This document shows positions 1 to 10,195 of a stretch of DNA of 64,000 nt, piece by piece. Location of the stretch: assembly GCF_018446385.1 (NCBI RefSeq), contig NW_024589868.1, positions 62,001-126,000 of the forward strand. The letters run 5' to 3'. The stretch is from Zingiber officinale (taxonomy: Eukaryota > Streptophyta > Magnoliopsida > Zingiberales > Zingiberaceae). Below the pieces are notes generated by a model. That model worked only from the letters and a program-made list of their open reading frames with translations, was not told the origin of the DNA and made no database searches. The position numbers and the translations under genes are program-made. Numbering within the stretch: the first letter of the stretch is position 1; each line of letters opens with the position of its first letter.

Positions 1-154
1 AAAAGGGAGAGAAGACCTTGCTTCATCGCCCGTAAAGGTTTTCTCTATCACTTGGATATATCAAACACTTGATCTACAATTGAATGCACGGAGCAAAGCA
101 ACAAAAATAAAATTTTAGACTTAGACTACCAATGAAATGATGAAGAATAGGAAG

Positions 155-1393
155 TGTTGGATTCACTCGAGACTGGATCTAGTGAACTCAAATGCCAAGA
201 AACAAGCTGCATTGGCTGGGACAGTGCGAGCCATGGCGGGCCCAAAGCCCTCTGCAGAGGCCTTTAATACTAATGCGGTGATGATGAGGAGCTCTATCCT
301 ATTGTCACGATGAAAATCAAAGGAAGTCAAAGTCAAGACGATCAACGTGTATATGGCATCGATCGGTCGGGCGAAACATGCCCCGACCAAGGAGAAGGAT
401 CTGATCCATCGTTGCCCTCGACACAGGGAGCATTCAAACACCTGACGCTCAAGGGAGAATGATGTGTAGAAATCAAGCTGAGCGGCTACCCCGCTCGGCC
501 AGTCAGCGAGGTACGACATTGATAAAGTTCAACTTCGACCGAGCGACTTTCCCGCTCGGCCTAGCAGCAGACCCGACATCAGTCGAGCATGCGGACAGTG
601 GATTTTCGGCCGAGCGGCTATCCCGCTCAGCCCAGCAACAAAGAATGCGAAGTGGACTTCAGGCCGAGTGACTTTCCCTCTCGGTCCGGCAACAACAACA
701 CTTGGACAATGGACTTTCGGCCGAGCGGCTATCCCGCTCGGCCCAGCAACAGAGAATGCGACAGTGGACTTCCGGCCGAGCGGCTTTCCCTCTCGGTCCG
801 ACAACAAACAACACTTGGACAATGGACTTCCGGCTCGCTCAGCCCGACAGCGGACAATATGCGTACGGCGGAACTTTGGCCGATCGCCTATTCCACTCGG
901 CCAAGCAACAGACACAGCAAACTATCTTTTGATATCCTTTTGGGAGCTAGTGCCACTGACAAGCGACATGGTCTGACAGAGGATCGTACGGCAGAAGCTT
1001 CCACTGCCATTTCAGAGATATGCTCGGCCTGTTAAGGTATTATGTTAGGGACACTTTACCGATAAGTCTTTTCAGAAAAATTTTGAGATGCGTGTCCGCT
1101 TTGGGAAGCGTGCACACGCGCTTCAGGAGCTCTATATAAAGGGAGGTCCAAGAATCGGTGGAGGTATGCGTTACATGTGATAGCTTACTGTTGCACTATA
1201 GTTCTTGTTGCTCCGTTTATTGCTTCTTCTTCTTCGTCGGAGATTAACTTAGCGTCGGAGGGATATCGCCGGGGACCTCTTCCCTAATTCGGTACTGACG
1301 CTGCTTGTGTTGTAGGCGAGAGCGAAGTTCACAAGAAATTAGCAGGAGCGCCGCATCCCCAGTATCCATCTCATCGACTTTCAGACAGGATCA
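155..1393 (+). mobile_element. LTR of a Ty3/gypsy-type (Tat-like) retrotransposon, probably the 3' LTR of a copy running off the window
   Basis: The right end (..GACAGGATCA) is the same terminal sequence that ends the LTRs of the complete Tat element at 15767-26510, and a TATA motif (CTATATAAAGG) lies near 1130. The left end is placed at a TG that follows a purine-rich stretch (GAAGAATAGGAAG), which would be the polypurine tract. In that case bases 1-154 are the interior of the element. The five bases after the right end (CTATA) are not found just before 155, which fits a 3' LTR whose partner lies upstream of the window. Treated as a fossil. The right end is fairly secure; the left end is inferred. 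Confidence 0.55.
477..930 (+). repeat. Array of GC-rich hairpin units inside the LTR
   Basis: Six or so copies of a short palindromic unit of the form GCCGAGCGG-loop-CCGCTCGGC (9-bp stem, about 5-base loop) occur at about 477, 538, 609, 662, 720 and 774. From about 597 the units alternate between two flavours, one followed by an AGAATGCGA tail and one by an ACACTTGGACAATGG tail. This makes a higher-order repeat of about 114 bp. The long open frames across this stretch are by-products of the repeat and are not called as genes. Confidence 0.75.
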
Positions 1394-2472
1394 CTATAAA
1401 TTAATTATCTCAAAAGATTTTCAAACCGTTAGTAAAGAGGTCAGTTTAAGTATTCATATTCTTAATACTTCTCGGAAATACTTGACTACTATCCAAGTCC
1501 AAGACATCAATTGATGAGATAATATTATTATTATGAGTAGCATTTGATGATTGAACTTACTCTACTGCCATCAAACCATGCTCGAGTTGTTAAAAAGTAT
1601 TATAAACTATATATCTACATTCTTAATAAACATGATATCCAGAAGTGATCAAGCTTCTCATGTTTAATAGTCCAGCAATCATTTCAGTAGTAATATGCTT
1701 ACTTAGGTCCTAATTAAAAACCTTACCAAGCTTTAGATTGATAGCACTAAACCAGGTTAAATGAATTTAGCAAGGGATTTTTCAATGGTTAAATGAATAT
1801 CCATCTCATGTAATCCAACATGGCAAATCTCTACATGCCAAGAAAAAGATCCCTTTTCAACAAAGACGGGACTCATTGTTGAAAATAAGAATATATCGTC
1901 CTTTCCCAGCATAACATCAATATCTGAGACCAGAAGGAAAACTTTGGATCCCTTTTTTCCCGAGACGCTATAGAAAGGATACCATCGTCTTCAGTGATCG
2001 GGCAATTTGGCAATATAATTTTATCTTGTTCTACATCTTGCATGGTGCTGTTGGATAGAAAACTCATAAGATTAATATATTTCACTCAATCTACATGGAC
2101 ATGCATAGAACATACATACATCAGAAGTCAATACCATCAGGGTTGAGTAAGTAAAGGATTAGCTAAATACATCAGAAGTCACACAATGCACAACTTCATG
2201 GCTAAATACAATTTATACATAGTATAAAGGATTAGCTACTAAATTGCTTCTGTATGTCTCTACCACAACTCTAACGCTGTTCCTGTGTGATTCATTTCTG
2301 TATGTTCCAGTGAATGCTTCAAATTTGCATTACATAGAACGTACGTCAACTGTACAAACAACAGGGCCTTTGTAAGAAGCCTGATATCAGAATGGTCACC
2401 TCCTTTGATTTCAGACAACATCACAAAGGGAGCAAAGAAAGGGCTACTGCAAGTCACCGTTTGTCCCATCAT
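1394..2472. other. Intergenic AT-rich DNA and probable 3' UTR of the minus-strand gene
   Basis: No coding region is supported here. The right part, from about 2200, is probably the 3' UTR of the minus-strand gene ending at 2536. Short open frames at 1873-2085 and 2260-2478 (-) show no recognisable family and no splice context that I can support. Confidence 0.5.
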
Positions 2473-2554
2473 TGACAACCACCTAATTCAAAATTTAGCC
2501 ACTAATAGATCCTTGACAACCACCTGATTCAAAATTTAGCCACTAATAGATCCT
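2473..2554. repeat. 41-bp tandem duplication over the stop codon of the 496-aa gene
   Basis: Two nearly identical 41-bp units start at 2473 and 2514 (TTGACAACCACCTRATTCAA and onwards). The unit contains the last codons and stop of the minus-strand gene (..G-S-I-S-G-stop). The left copy, now in the 3' UTR, is therefore a spare copy of the C-terminal end. Confidence 0.9.
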
Positions 2555-4026
2555 TGTTTCGACTGGGACCTTCCTCTTCTTTTGGAGAAGCTTGAGTATC
2601 GCTGATTTTGAGCTTTTGCTGAACTTCTCAACTTTGAAGGAGTTGATACGGTGCCTCTTCCCACACCTCTTCTTCTGCATGCATCTATAACTGAACTGGT
2701 CGACGAACTTTTATCTGGGAGTCTCGAGTGGGTTATTCTTGTCCTATGAGAACCAGCAACATCAGAATTGCATTCACCCTTGAGAGGAGATCGTCGAAGA
2801 AACTCCTCAAGATCCAAGCTGTCATACAAGCTCCGGTCGTACGGCCAGAAGAGAGGTTCATCCCAATCACAATCAAGGCTAAAAACTTTGTCTTCCCAAT
2901 CAATACAGTCAAGAGAATGAGAACCAAAAGACTGGAGTTTCAAGTAGTGCATAAAACCAGAAAAAGGGCATGAAATATCAGAATCAAAGATGCCAGCATC
3001 ATCTTCCATGCCATGTATAAGTTCACAATCCTCTGTCTCGAGATCCAGTGAAGATACCCAGATTTCTGTTTTATCAAAATTCCAATAAGGTGAATCCACA
3101 TATGAGGTAGGCGATGAAATTGAACTGTGACTTGGTGATGTATCATCATCCAGTGTGCCAGTGTCGGAACTAAGGCTCCCTGATCCGGAAAAATTTGACA
3201 AGGCTGATAGTTGTAATGGTGCATTTTCATCTTTCACTCCAAAATCCAATTGCTTGCTGAGAAGAAATAACTCACTCGTAGAGCTATGATTTGCCCCATC
3301 TGATTCATTTCCATTATCTGAGGCAGAACTTCCAGGGAGTGATGAGATCGATGATGACTGATCTTGCAGGAATAGATCAAAATGATCAAATTCGCAAATA
3401 CTTGAAGATGACAAACTCTCTGACGATAACCACATGCAATCACTATCCTCGATTAATCTGTCCATAAAACTTAGCTCATCTATATCACCAGTGATTGCTT
3501 CTTCTGGTTCTGGGAAAATAGGAAAGAATTTCTTTTGCAGAGATTGATTTGAACCTGTCTTCATATTCTTTTTCAGTTTATTTGGGCTGCTATATTTTGG
3601 TACTGCTTTGAATACCTTCGTTGCTTGTTGTGGAGTATCATCCATAGCATTGGTGATTGCTTCTTCTGGTTCTGGAAAAATGGGAAAGAATTTCTTTTGC
3701 AGAGCCTGATTTGAACCTGCCTTCATGTTCTTTTTCAGTTTATTTGGGTTGCAAGCTTTTGGTAGTGCTGTCAATACCTTGGTTGCTTGTTGAGGAGATT
3801 TATTTTTTGAAGTGACACCCAACTTTTGATCATTTTTGTTGAGTTTGATCGATTTTGGAGAAGCAAGACTTTCAGTATCCTCTTGGTGAACCCGATCAAT
3901 CTCATATTTTTTAACGCTAAATTCAGTTTTTGGCAGATTGCAATTATTATCCTTCGGCACTGCCCTTATTCTTGAAGTAACTCCCATTGCTTTTTCTGAA
4001 AATCGATTTCTATTCATGAATCCCAT
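2536..4026 (-). CDS. Uncharacterised plant protein, 496 aa, acidic/serine-rich with basic C-terminus
   Basis: I do not recognise the family. The N-terminal third is lysine-rich and contains a tandem duplication of 54 residues (period 162 bp), each copy holding PQQATKV, NKLKKNMK and FFPIFPEPEEAIT. The middle (about residues 170-400) is rich in Ser, Asp and Glu with scattered Trp/Tyr clusters such as CIDWEDKVFSLDCDWDEP. The last 70 residues are basic and Ser/Arg-rich (RRRGVGRG, SKRRGRSQSKQG), which could be a nuclear localisation or nucleic-acid contact region (inference). No signal peptide or membrane segment is evident. The coding region is one exon. The ATG lies four bases after a good acceptor (TTGCAG at 4031-4036), so a 5' UTR intron probably ends there and pairs with a donor near 6138. 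The open frame is long and its composition coherent, so the gene is very likely real. Function unknown. Confidence 0.75.
   Translation of the reverse strand: MGFMNRNRFSEKAMGVTSRIRAVPKDNNCNLPKTEFSVKKYEIDRVHQEDTESLASPKSIKLNKNDQKLGVTSKNKSPQQATKVLTALPKACNPNKLKKNMKAGSNQALQKKFFPIFPEPEEAITNAMDDTPQQATKVFKAVPKYSSPNKLKKNMKTGSNQSLQKKFFPIFPEPEEAITGDIDELSFMDRLIEDSDCMWLSSESLSSSSICEFDHFDLFLQDQSSSISSLPGSSASDNGNESDGANHSSTSELFLLSKQLDFGVKDENAPLQLSALSNFSGSGSLSSDTGTLDDDTSPSHSSISSPTSYVDSPYWNFDKTEIWVSSLDLETEDCELIHGMEDDAGIFDSDISCPFSGFMHYLKLQSFGSHSLDCIDWEDKVFSLDCDWDEPLFWPYDRSLYDSLDLEEFLRRSPLKGECNSDVAGSHRTRITHSRLPDKSSSTSSVIDACRRRGVGRGTVSTPSKLRSSAKAQNQRYSSFSKRRGRSQSKQGSISG
3491..3798 (-). repeat. 162-bp in-frame tandem duplication inside the 496-aa gene
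   Basis: Two copies, about 3491-3635 and 3653-3798, are offset by exactly 162 bp (54 codons), so the reading frame is kept. The copies differ at a modest number of bases, and the motif FFPIFPEPEEAIT is identical in both protein copies. The conserved block may be a short linear interaction motif that has been doubled (inference). Confidence 0.9.
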
Positions 4027-4030
4027 TTTT

Positions 4031-6138
4031 CTGCAACTATGTGATATAATTTCTGCATATTCAATAACAACAAATTAAGAATAAATTAAATACAAAGATT
4101 AGCATTAAGCTTCCTAAAATATAAAAGGAAAGTGAAATCAAAGTCACGAAGAGCCCAATTGCATATGATGCATGAATGCAGATGAGGCTGAAAGCTATAT
4201 ATAGAAAAAGTTGAAGAAATAACTTTAAAAGACGATTGATCAACTCAGAATTAGTGTCTAGGAAGCGAATAAACTTGCTATGTGTCAGATTTGATAAGAT
4301 TCTGACCCAAAAAAACAATTAGTATAACCTTTAAGAAAAAGATAAATTCCACATAAAACTTGTATCCAATCCAAGTTTAGCAGTAAAAACCATGATATGT
4401 GGAACATAAACTATTAATAACTACATGAGAGACAGGTATAGAAACAAAACTAGTTAAAGAAAATAACCAGACCAGGATGAAAACACACACTCTTTTAATA
4501 ATTACTTTGAAGAGATACTTGGAAATTATTCTGAAACAACTTTTATATATACTTATTTTTTTTATAAAAAAACTTATGATTTCTTTCTAAAAAATGATTT
4601 CAGGGATAAATATACAAGTTGCGGGAGTAAATGGAAAAATAACGAATTAAAAAATTCAGACTTATCTGATCTGTCGAGATGGTTGTGAACTCAAGGATGA
4701 AGGCCGGGCTGCTGAGCAGAGAAGGCTGAGCTGCTGAGCAGAGAAGGCCGAGCTAGGAAGCCAAACTACTGAGCAAGGAGGCCAAGCAAGAAGGCAGGGT
4801 TGCCCAGCAAAAAAGGGTGAGCTGCCTGAGAAGGGGCAACTAGGTAGGCCGTGCTGGGAGGCCGAGTTGTTAAGCTGCAAAGCTGTAGGACATGGAGCTT
4901 TGCAAAGCACAATTGAAGCATGTGTTTAACATTGCTTAGAGGCTTAGATGAATGTGTTTAACATTGCTTTCTTAAAATAGATTTGTCCCCTCACTAAAAG
5001 TGCTTAGAGGTTCAGATGAGCATCTTTTTTTCATGATACAATGGCTCAACCATGTTAACAATCAAATACTCATTGATTATGACGAACTACATAGTACCCT
5101 ACACTATCACTAGAAGTCAAGGAAGAGAAAGTTTATAAGGAGAATTTACATGTAAATGAATGATTGCATTGAATTTTTATTGCTCGGGAAAGAGCTTCTA
5201 TTTATAGACTCAAAATTCTGAGTCATTAATCCTGTCACTGAATGAGCATTACTTTACCATTCATTGCCTCTGTCAATTGGCTCGAAATGCCATCAATTAG
5301 TGATTAATGGCCATCCGTTTTGATTCAAGAAGCATGAAAAATAATCTCGAGTGGCAACAAATGAAAGTCGCACGTTCAAACAAATTCACAATATTTATGA
5401 TTGTAATTCAATATAAATTAGTCATATTGCTCTAAAACGTTCAATATGAAACTAAACGATCCACCGATTTCATCCACTGTTTTCTTTCAATATGAGACTA
5501 CTTTTTCAATCACATTGAAGCTAATTTAAATAATTTTTTATTTACTTTTCCAACAAAATCAGTATCGGAAAATTCTCATTTGTTAAAACATAATAGCATT
5601 GTGCTAAAACGCCCAACTGTTCTAGCAAATAACATGTTTGATGGACTGGATCTGGATAGAGTTATAAGACTAATGTGCAATAAGATTAAAAAATCGTTTA
5701 ATACTCGAGATTATAACTATCTCATGACCCATTTAGTAAGTATTACTAATGTATCACATTAACCTTCCTTCAAACTATGAAGAAATAAGAAAATTAAATA
5801 TTTGACACCAAACCAAAACCATAGCTAAGATCCAAACTCAATACGCACAAACATACGCACGAGCGAAGGAGAGAAAAAAGCAAAAAAAAAACAAGCTGTA
5901 TGTATGAAAATGAACTATTTCCTACATCAACGAGCTAGATAGAGCAGAATATATGATATATCAACGCTAGCCATACATGATCCTAAAGCACCCAAAAAAA
6001 CGCAGCTTTATACAGAAATCTACAAACAAGCATAAGAAAATCAGAATGAAGTAAATGAAAAATGGGAATGAAGCAGTCCATCAATGAACGAATAAGCATG
6101 AGCTCAGGAATCATCAATAACTAGTAGCCATTCTTTAC
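4031..6138 (-). other. Probable 5' UTR intron of the 496-aa gene, with old repeat remnants
   Basis: The minus strand reads CTTCTG|GTAAAG at the 6138 side and TTGCAG|AAAAATGGG at the 4031 side, so the stretch can be a 2.1-kb intron. It contains a GC-rich block of degenerate units (about 4690-4880, AAGGCCGAGCTGCTGAGCAG-like). Near 5200 the minus strand carries CTATAAATAGAAGCTC followed by leader-like sequence, which resembles a decayed LTR promoter. Neither remnant can be assigned to a family. No coding region is seen; short open frames at 4061-4318 and 5580-5762 have no family match. Confidence 0.4.
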
Positions 6139-6245
6139 CAGAAGACGAGAAAATCCTTAGCCAGGCGCGCAGGAGTCAGGACGCTGCAGCGAGAGAGAGA
6201 AGCGAGGGAGAGAAGAGAGAGAATGAGGGTTTTTTTGTCGCGTTT
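6139..6245 (-). other. Probable 5' UTR exon of the 496-aa gene
   Basis: Read on the minus strand, this segment starts with AAACCCTCATTCTCTCTC, a pyrimidine-rich leader typical of plant 5' UTRs, and ends at a donor (CTTCTG|GTAAAG). It contains no needed ATG. The transcription start is estimated only. Confidence 0.4.
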
Positions 6246-7674
6246 TCCATTATGTACACTTTTGCTCGCGGCGACGGACGAACACGCGTCCACAATAAAC
6301 TCGATCCGCGGTTGCTTCATTTTCATTCGGCACCGTATATTCTTCATCAGACGGATGACAAAATAACAGCAATACCGAAAAGGTTTATTACCAAACAAAC
6401 TACTTATGTTAAATATCTCCAACGCCGATACCCAGACACACCCATATGAGGGGACAAACTGATCATCCAATTAAATCCGTCTGTAGTTTGGGTAAAAGTT
6501 TCTTTCATTTTGATTCCATTAGGTTGATTTACCACGTTTAGGAAGGCAAATTATGGTAAGTGGCATTAAATTGGAAGGTCTTGTTAATTGATAACAAAAT
6601 TTATTTTTTATAAACAAAAAAATAATTGCTTGCTAAAATTATTGGTCAAAAATAGTATTTTCTTATTTATTTTGTAAAGAAGTTTAATAGGTAGGGAGGA
6701 AATCATAAAAAATATGTTATATTTTTTTGTCTAAGGAAACCTATTGCTTTTATGAGAGGGAATTTATTATTTTTTTAAAAAAAATATTAAAGTTTACCTT
6801 TTCTATTCAAAATTATGAAAAAGTATTCCTATAAATTTGTTTACTAACAATAATTTGTTTAAATACCTTACATTTTTAAAAAGCGTATTTTAGGAAAGAA
6901 AAATATATATTTTGACAACAATTTGTTTTAATACTCCTAGTCGGCGCCATCATTTGGTATCCAAAATTAACATATACACTTTTTTAAAAATTTTAAATCA
7001 GTTCCCTTTTTTTCTAGAATAACTATACATAGTTTTTTAATACATAGAGAAAATTTAATATTAAAATTTAATATAACTAATATATTATTTAAGTAAGCTT
7101 AACAAATAATGAAAATCTTATTGTTTATAGATAATTTTATAACTTCTTTAAATATTTCATTTATTTTTGCTAAGCTTTGTCATCTTTTCGTTCAATTTTT
7201 TTTATATTAAATACAAAACAGTGTAAAGATACCGCCATTTGGCCAAAAGAAAATTCAAACTAGGGGTCCTTCGAGAAAAAAATAAATATCAGGGCTTTGA
7301 TGGGAAAAGGTTCCGAAATAATGTTTTCCCCCACACAGCGAACAGAATCCTCTCTGGTCCACTAACAACTCGACACGCCGCATTTTTTATAATACTTTGC
7401 CTGCCATCCACGTGCACCCACCCCAATGGGGCAGCCGTCGCGGCCCAAGTGGATTGCTAGTAAAAGCCGCAGTGAAGATTTTAAAGAGACTGAAACCAAC
7501 AATACGAGACGGGCAACAGTCTCTCGTCTCATCCGTCCGATGCTGGATCCTCGATCATCTGTCCGTCGCTTTCACCAGATTGTTCCCATCTTCTTCCGCC
7601 CCTCCGGGTCCTTCTAACTGGCTTCCATATCGGAGGAGAAAGGGGAGCGTGAGAAGGCGAGAAAGAGAGAGACG
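6246..7674. other. Divergent intergenic region
   Basis: This spacer lies between the minus-strand gene starting near 6245 and the plus-strand gene whose coding region starts at 7675. Most of it (6480-7230) is very AT-rich and holds no recognisable element. From about 7380 it becomes GC-rich and probably holds the promoter and 5' UTR of the downstream gene. Confidence 0.5.
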
Positions 7675-10195
7675 ATGTGGTCTGCAAGGGAGGGCAAGGC
7701 GCCGCGGAGGAGCGAATCGATCCCCAACTCTAACGCTGCTGGAGCCGAGGCAACGGTGGTGGGCCCCTCCGCGTTCGCCGTTGACGGAGCCGAAGAGGAC
7801 GAATGTCTTCGCGCTTCGGCATCTCTCTCCCGGGAGGAGGTGCTTCGCCGCCGCTCGCGCCGGTTGAAGCAACTGGCGTTATTATATAGACGCCAATATT
7901 GGGCCCTAATGGAGGAGGTCAGGGTAAAGCATCGGGATTACTACTGGGAGCACGGTGTTAGCCCCTTTGTGGAGGACGAGGAGAAGGAGGAAGGGGAGGA
8001 TAAGGAAGGCGGGAAGAGAGGACGAGCAACGGAGGAGAATGGCGAGGAGACGGAGGTCGCGAGGGTAAGGCGTCGGGTTCAATTAGGGTTTGACGAAGGG
8101 GACGGTATCGTGGGGAACATAAGAGAGAGGAAGCGGTGTGCGTTTGCCGGATGCAAGTCAAAAGCGATGCCTTTGACGAGATTTTGCCATCCGCATATAT
8201 TGGCGGACAAGAAGCAGACGCTTTACAAGCCTTGTTCTTTCGTAACAAAGAGGTATGGACTCTCAAATAATTTCTTGTTTGACTAGGTTACGAGTTACTA
8301 ATTCTTATAAGATGGTTTACGTTGAAGTACTTGGTTGTGGTTTATGTAGATCTTCATTTTTATACTCTTCTATGGCAATGCTATTTCATGTAGGCATAAA
8401 TTTGTGGACATGGTTGTGTGCGCATTACAAAGCTCTTCTCTTTATTCATTAGCTGAAGAAGTATGTTTAATTGCATCTTTTAGGTTTCATATGTTTATAT
8501 GACACTTTTTCCAAAACAAACGCTCACAAATTTAAATTTTATTTTGTATGTCATGTGTGCTAGCACTTAGGCATGCGTTTTTATAGGTAATTGCTATCTA
8601 TGACATTTGGTATCCGTTGGCTCCGTAAATTCTGTTTATTTGATGCAATGTGCATTTTTAAAACTGTATTACTTTTAGCAGTCTTCACTGAGAATACAAA
8701 CAATATAAGTGTATGTGAATATTTTGAATTTTAATTGTACTGAACTGTGTGCTGGTTCTCACAAAGTAGTAAGTGTGATCTTCAATTGTCTCAGTGGATA
8801 TGACTACCAGATTGAGTGTGAAATTGTATCTAGGGCAGATAATAATATTGCTCTCTCAATTAGGAATTATCCCCTTTCCATCATAGGCCATACTTTAAAT
8901 ATTTATATTGTTAAAAATAATTAAGATACACATAATATAGTTATCAACACACCAAATTTAGATTTACAAGTAGAAAAATATATTAATCATACAACTCAAA
9001 ACACATCAAAAGATTTTTTTTCCAAGGTAAGATTGCATACAATAGCAGCCCGGATCCTCTGGACCGCTTTTTGCGGTCCAGGGGATGGTCCCTTGATGTG
9101 GATTGGTGGGGATGAATGGTCCCCACCTATTTTATGAATGGGGACCATTCATTTCACCAATTCATGCTAAGGGACCATCCCCTGGACCGCAAAAAGCAGT
9201 CCAGAGGATCTGCCCTCATACAATAGACCTTTCCCCGGGATCTCGTATTGGCAGGAGCTTCGTGCACCAATTGCCTTTTAACTTTCATATGTAGACCAAA
9301 TATCATATATGGCTGCTATACAATCTCTTTCAAAATTTGCTTTGGCTATTACATATATGGCTTGTGTAAGGGCTTTTTAAGTCCCAGGAGAACGTTACCA
9401 TATTTTCTACAAGATACAATGAGAAAGAGACTTTGGTCATTATGAGGTAATATGATAGCTATATCTTGAACTAAACTTGCATAATAAAAGCGCTTTTGTA
9501 TTTATAAAATATGATAAATTGTTAAAATGTATACAGCTAATGAATAACTGATCTCTCTATTAACATGATCTTTTAGCACAACGATATACATTATATAAAG
9601 TATAAACGTGTAATTGAATAGTAAACGTTATTAGAGAATGAATTGAAACAATATTTTTTTCCTTGTATTTTCAATAGCTAACAAATAAAATCATCTTAAC
9701 AGAGATGTCTAGTAATGCCAATCACAACAATCTATTCTGTATTATCAACTGCATTCTTATCTAGCAAATATGAGCTACAAAATCCACTGGATAACAATCT
9801 ATTATATAGACCTTAGACATGCTTAATCTCTAGTTACTCTGAAGAGATTTCTTTTCGGATTACATCTTTGGTTGATTATTTAAATTTCAAAAGACAATTG
9901 ATGATTATTCTTTGAAAACAGCTGTGGGCATAGTGGACCCATTACATGTGGGAAGCCAGTTCTGAGATCTTCTATACCTTCTCTTTGCCACATCCATTTG
10001 CAGAAGTCTCAGAGGAGCATATCACAAGCTTTGAGAAAGGCTGGACTAAACATATACTCCACAAGCAAGCCTGCTCCAAAGTTTAGTGTTTTAATAGCCG
10101 AGTGTGTGTGTCAGATTCAAGCCAGAAGAAGAGCATTGGACTCTGCTATACTTACCATGGATCAGAAGGATGAGATTCAATCGAGTTATATTTGA
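7675..10195 (+). CDS. INO80 complex subunit D-like / KANSL2-type zinc-motif protein
   Basis: Two exons, 7675-8252 and 9922-10195, encode 283 aa. The junction is AAGAG|GTATGG .. AACAG|CTGTGG, and the phase fits (2+1). The N-terminus is basic around residues 58-70 (RRRSRRLKQLALLYRRQYW). Residues 99-125 are Glu/Lys-rich. Two Cys/His motifs follow: C155-x4-C160, C171-x2-H174 and C187..C202, C215-x2-H218. The second is completed only by the splice. This paired Cys3-His arrangement is the potential DNA-binding domain (zf-C3Hc3H) found in INO80D and KANSL2, so a nuclear chromatin role is expected from the family. The plant members are poorly studied. The start codon is the first ATG of the open frame with a purine-rich lead. 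The 1.67-kb intron holds a hairpin MITE. The exon model is hand-made but coherent. Confidence 0.85.
9046..9216. mobile_element. Foldback MITE, Mutator-like, with 10-bp target duplication
   Basis: The element is 171 bp and almost wholly an inverted repeat. The left arm (..GATCCTCTGGACCGC..) pairs with the right arm (..GCAGTCCAGAGGATC..) over about 80 bases with few mismatches. It is flanked by CATACAATAG on both sides (9036-9045 and 9217-9226). A 10-bp duplication is typical of Mutator-superfamily elements (established for the family), so a MULE-derived MITE is the best call. It has no coding capacity. It lies in the intron of the INO80D-like gene, and a transcript through it would fold into a long hairpin. 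Confidence 0.85.

Noticed and set aside
589-1035. Overlapping open frames of 70-148 aa on both strands in the left LTR
   Set aside because: They are created by the GC hairpin repeat, occur in several frames at once, and match no family.
7397-7872. 156-aa (+) and 105-aa (-) open frames over the start of the INO80D-like gene
   Set aside because: These are GC-rich shadow frames. The 7675 frame carries the recognised zinc motifs and splices correctly.
9103-9294. 63-aa open frame in the INO80D-like intron
   Set aside because: It lies mostly inside the hairpin MITE and has no family resemblance.
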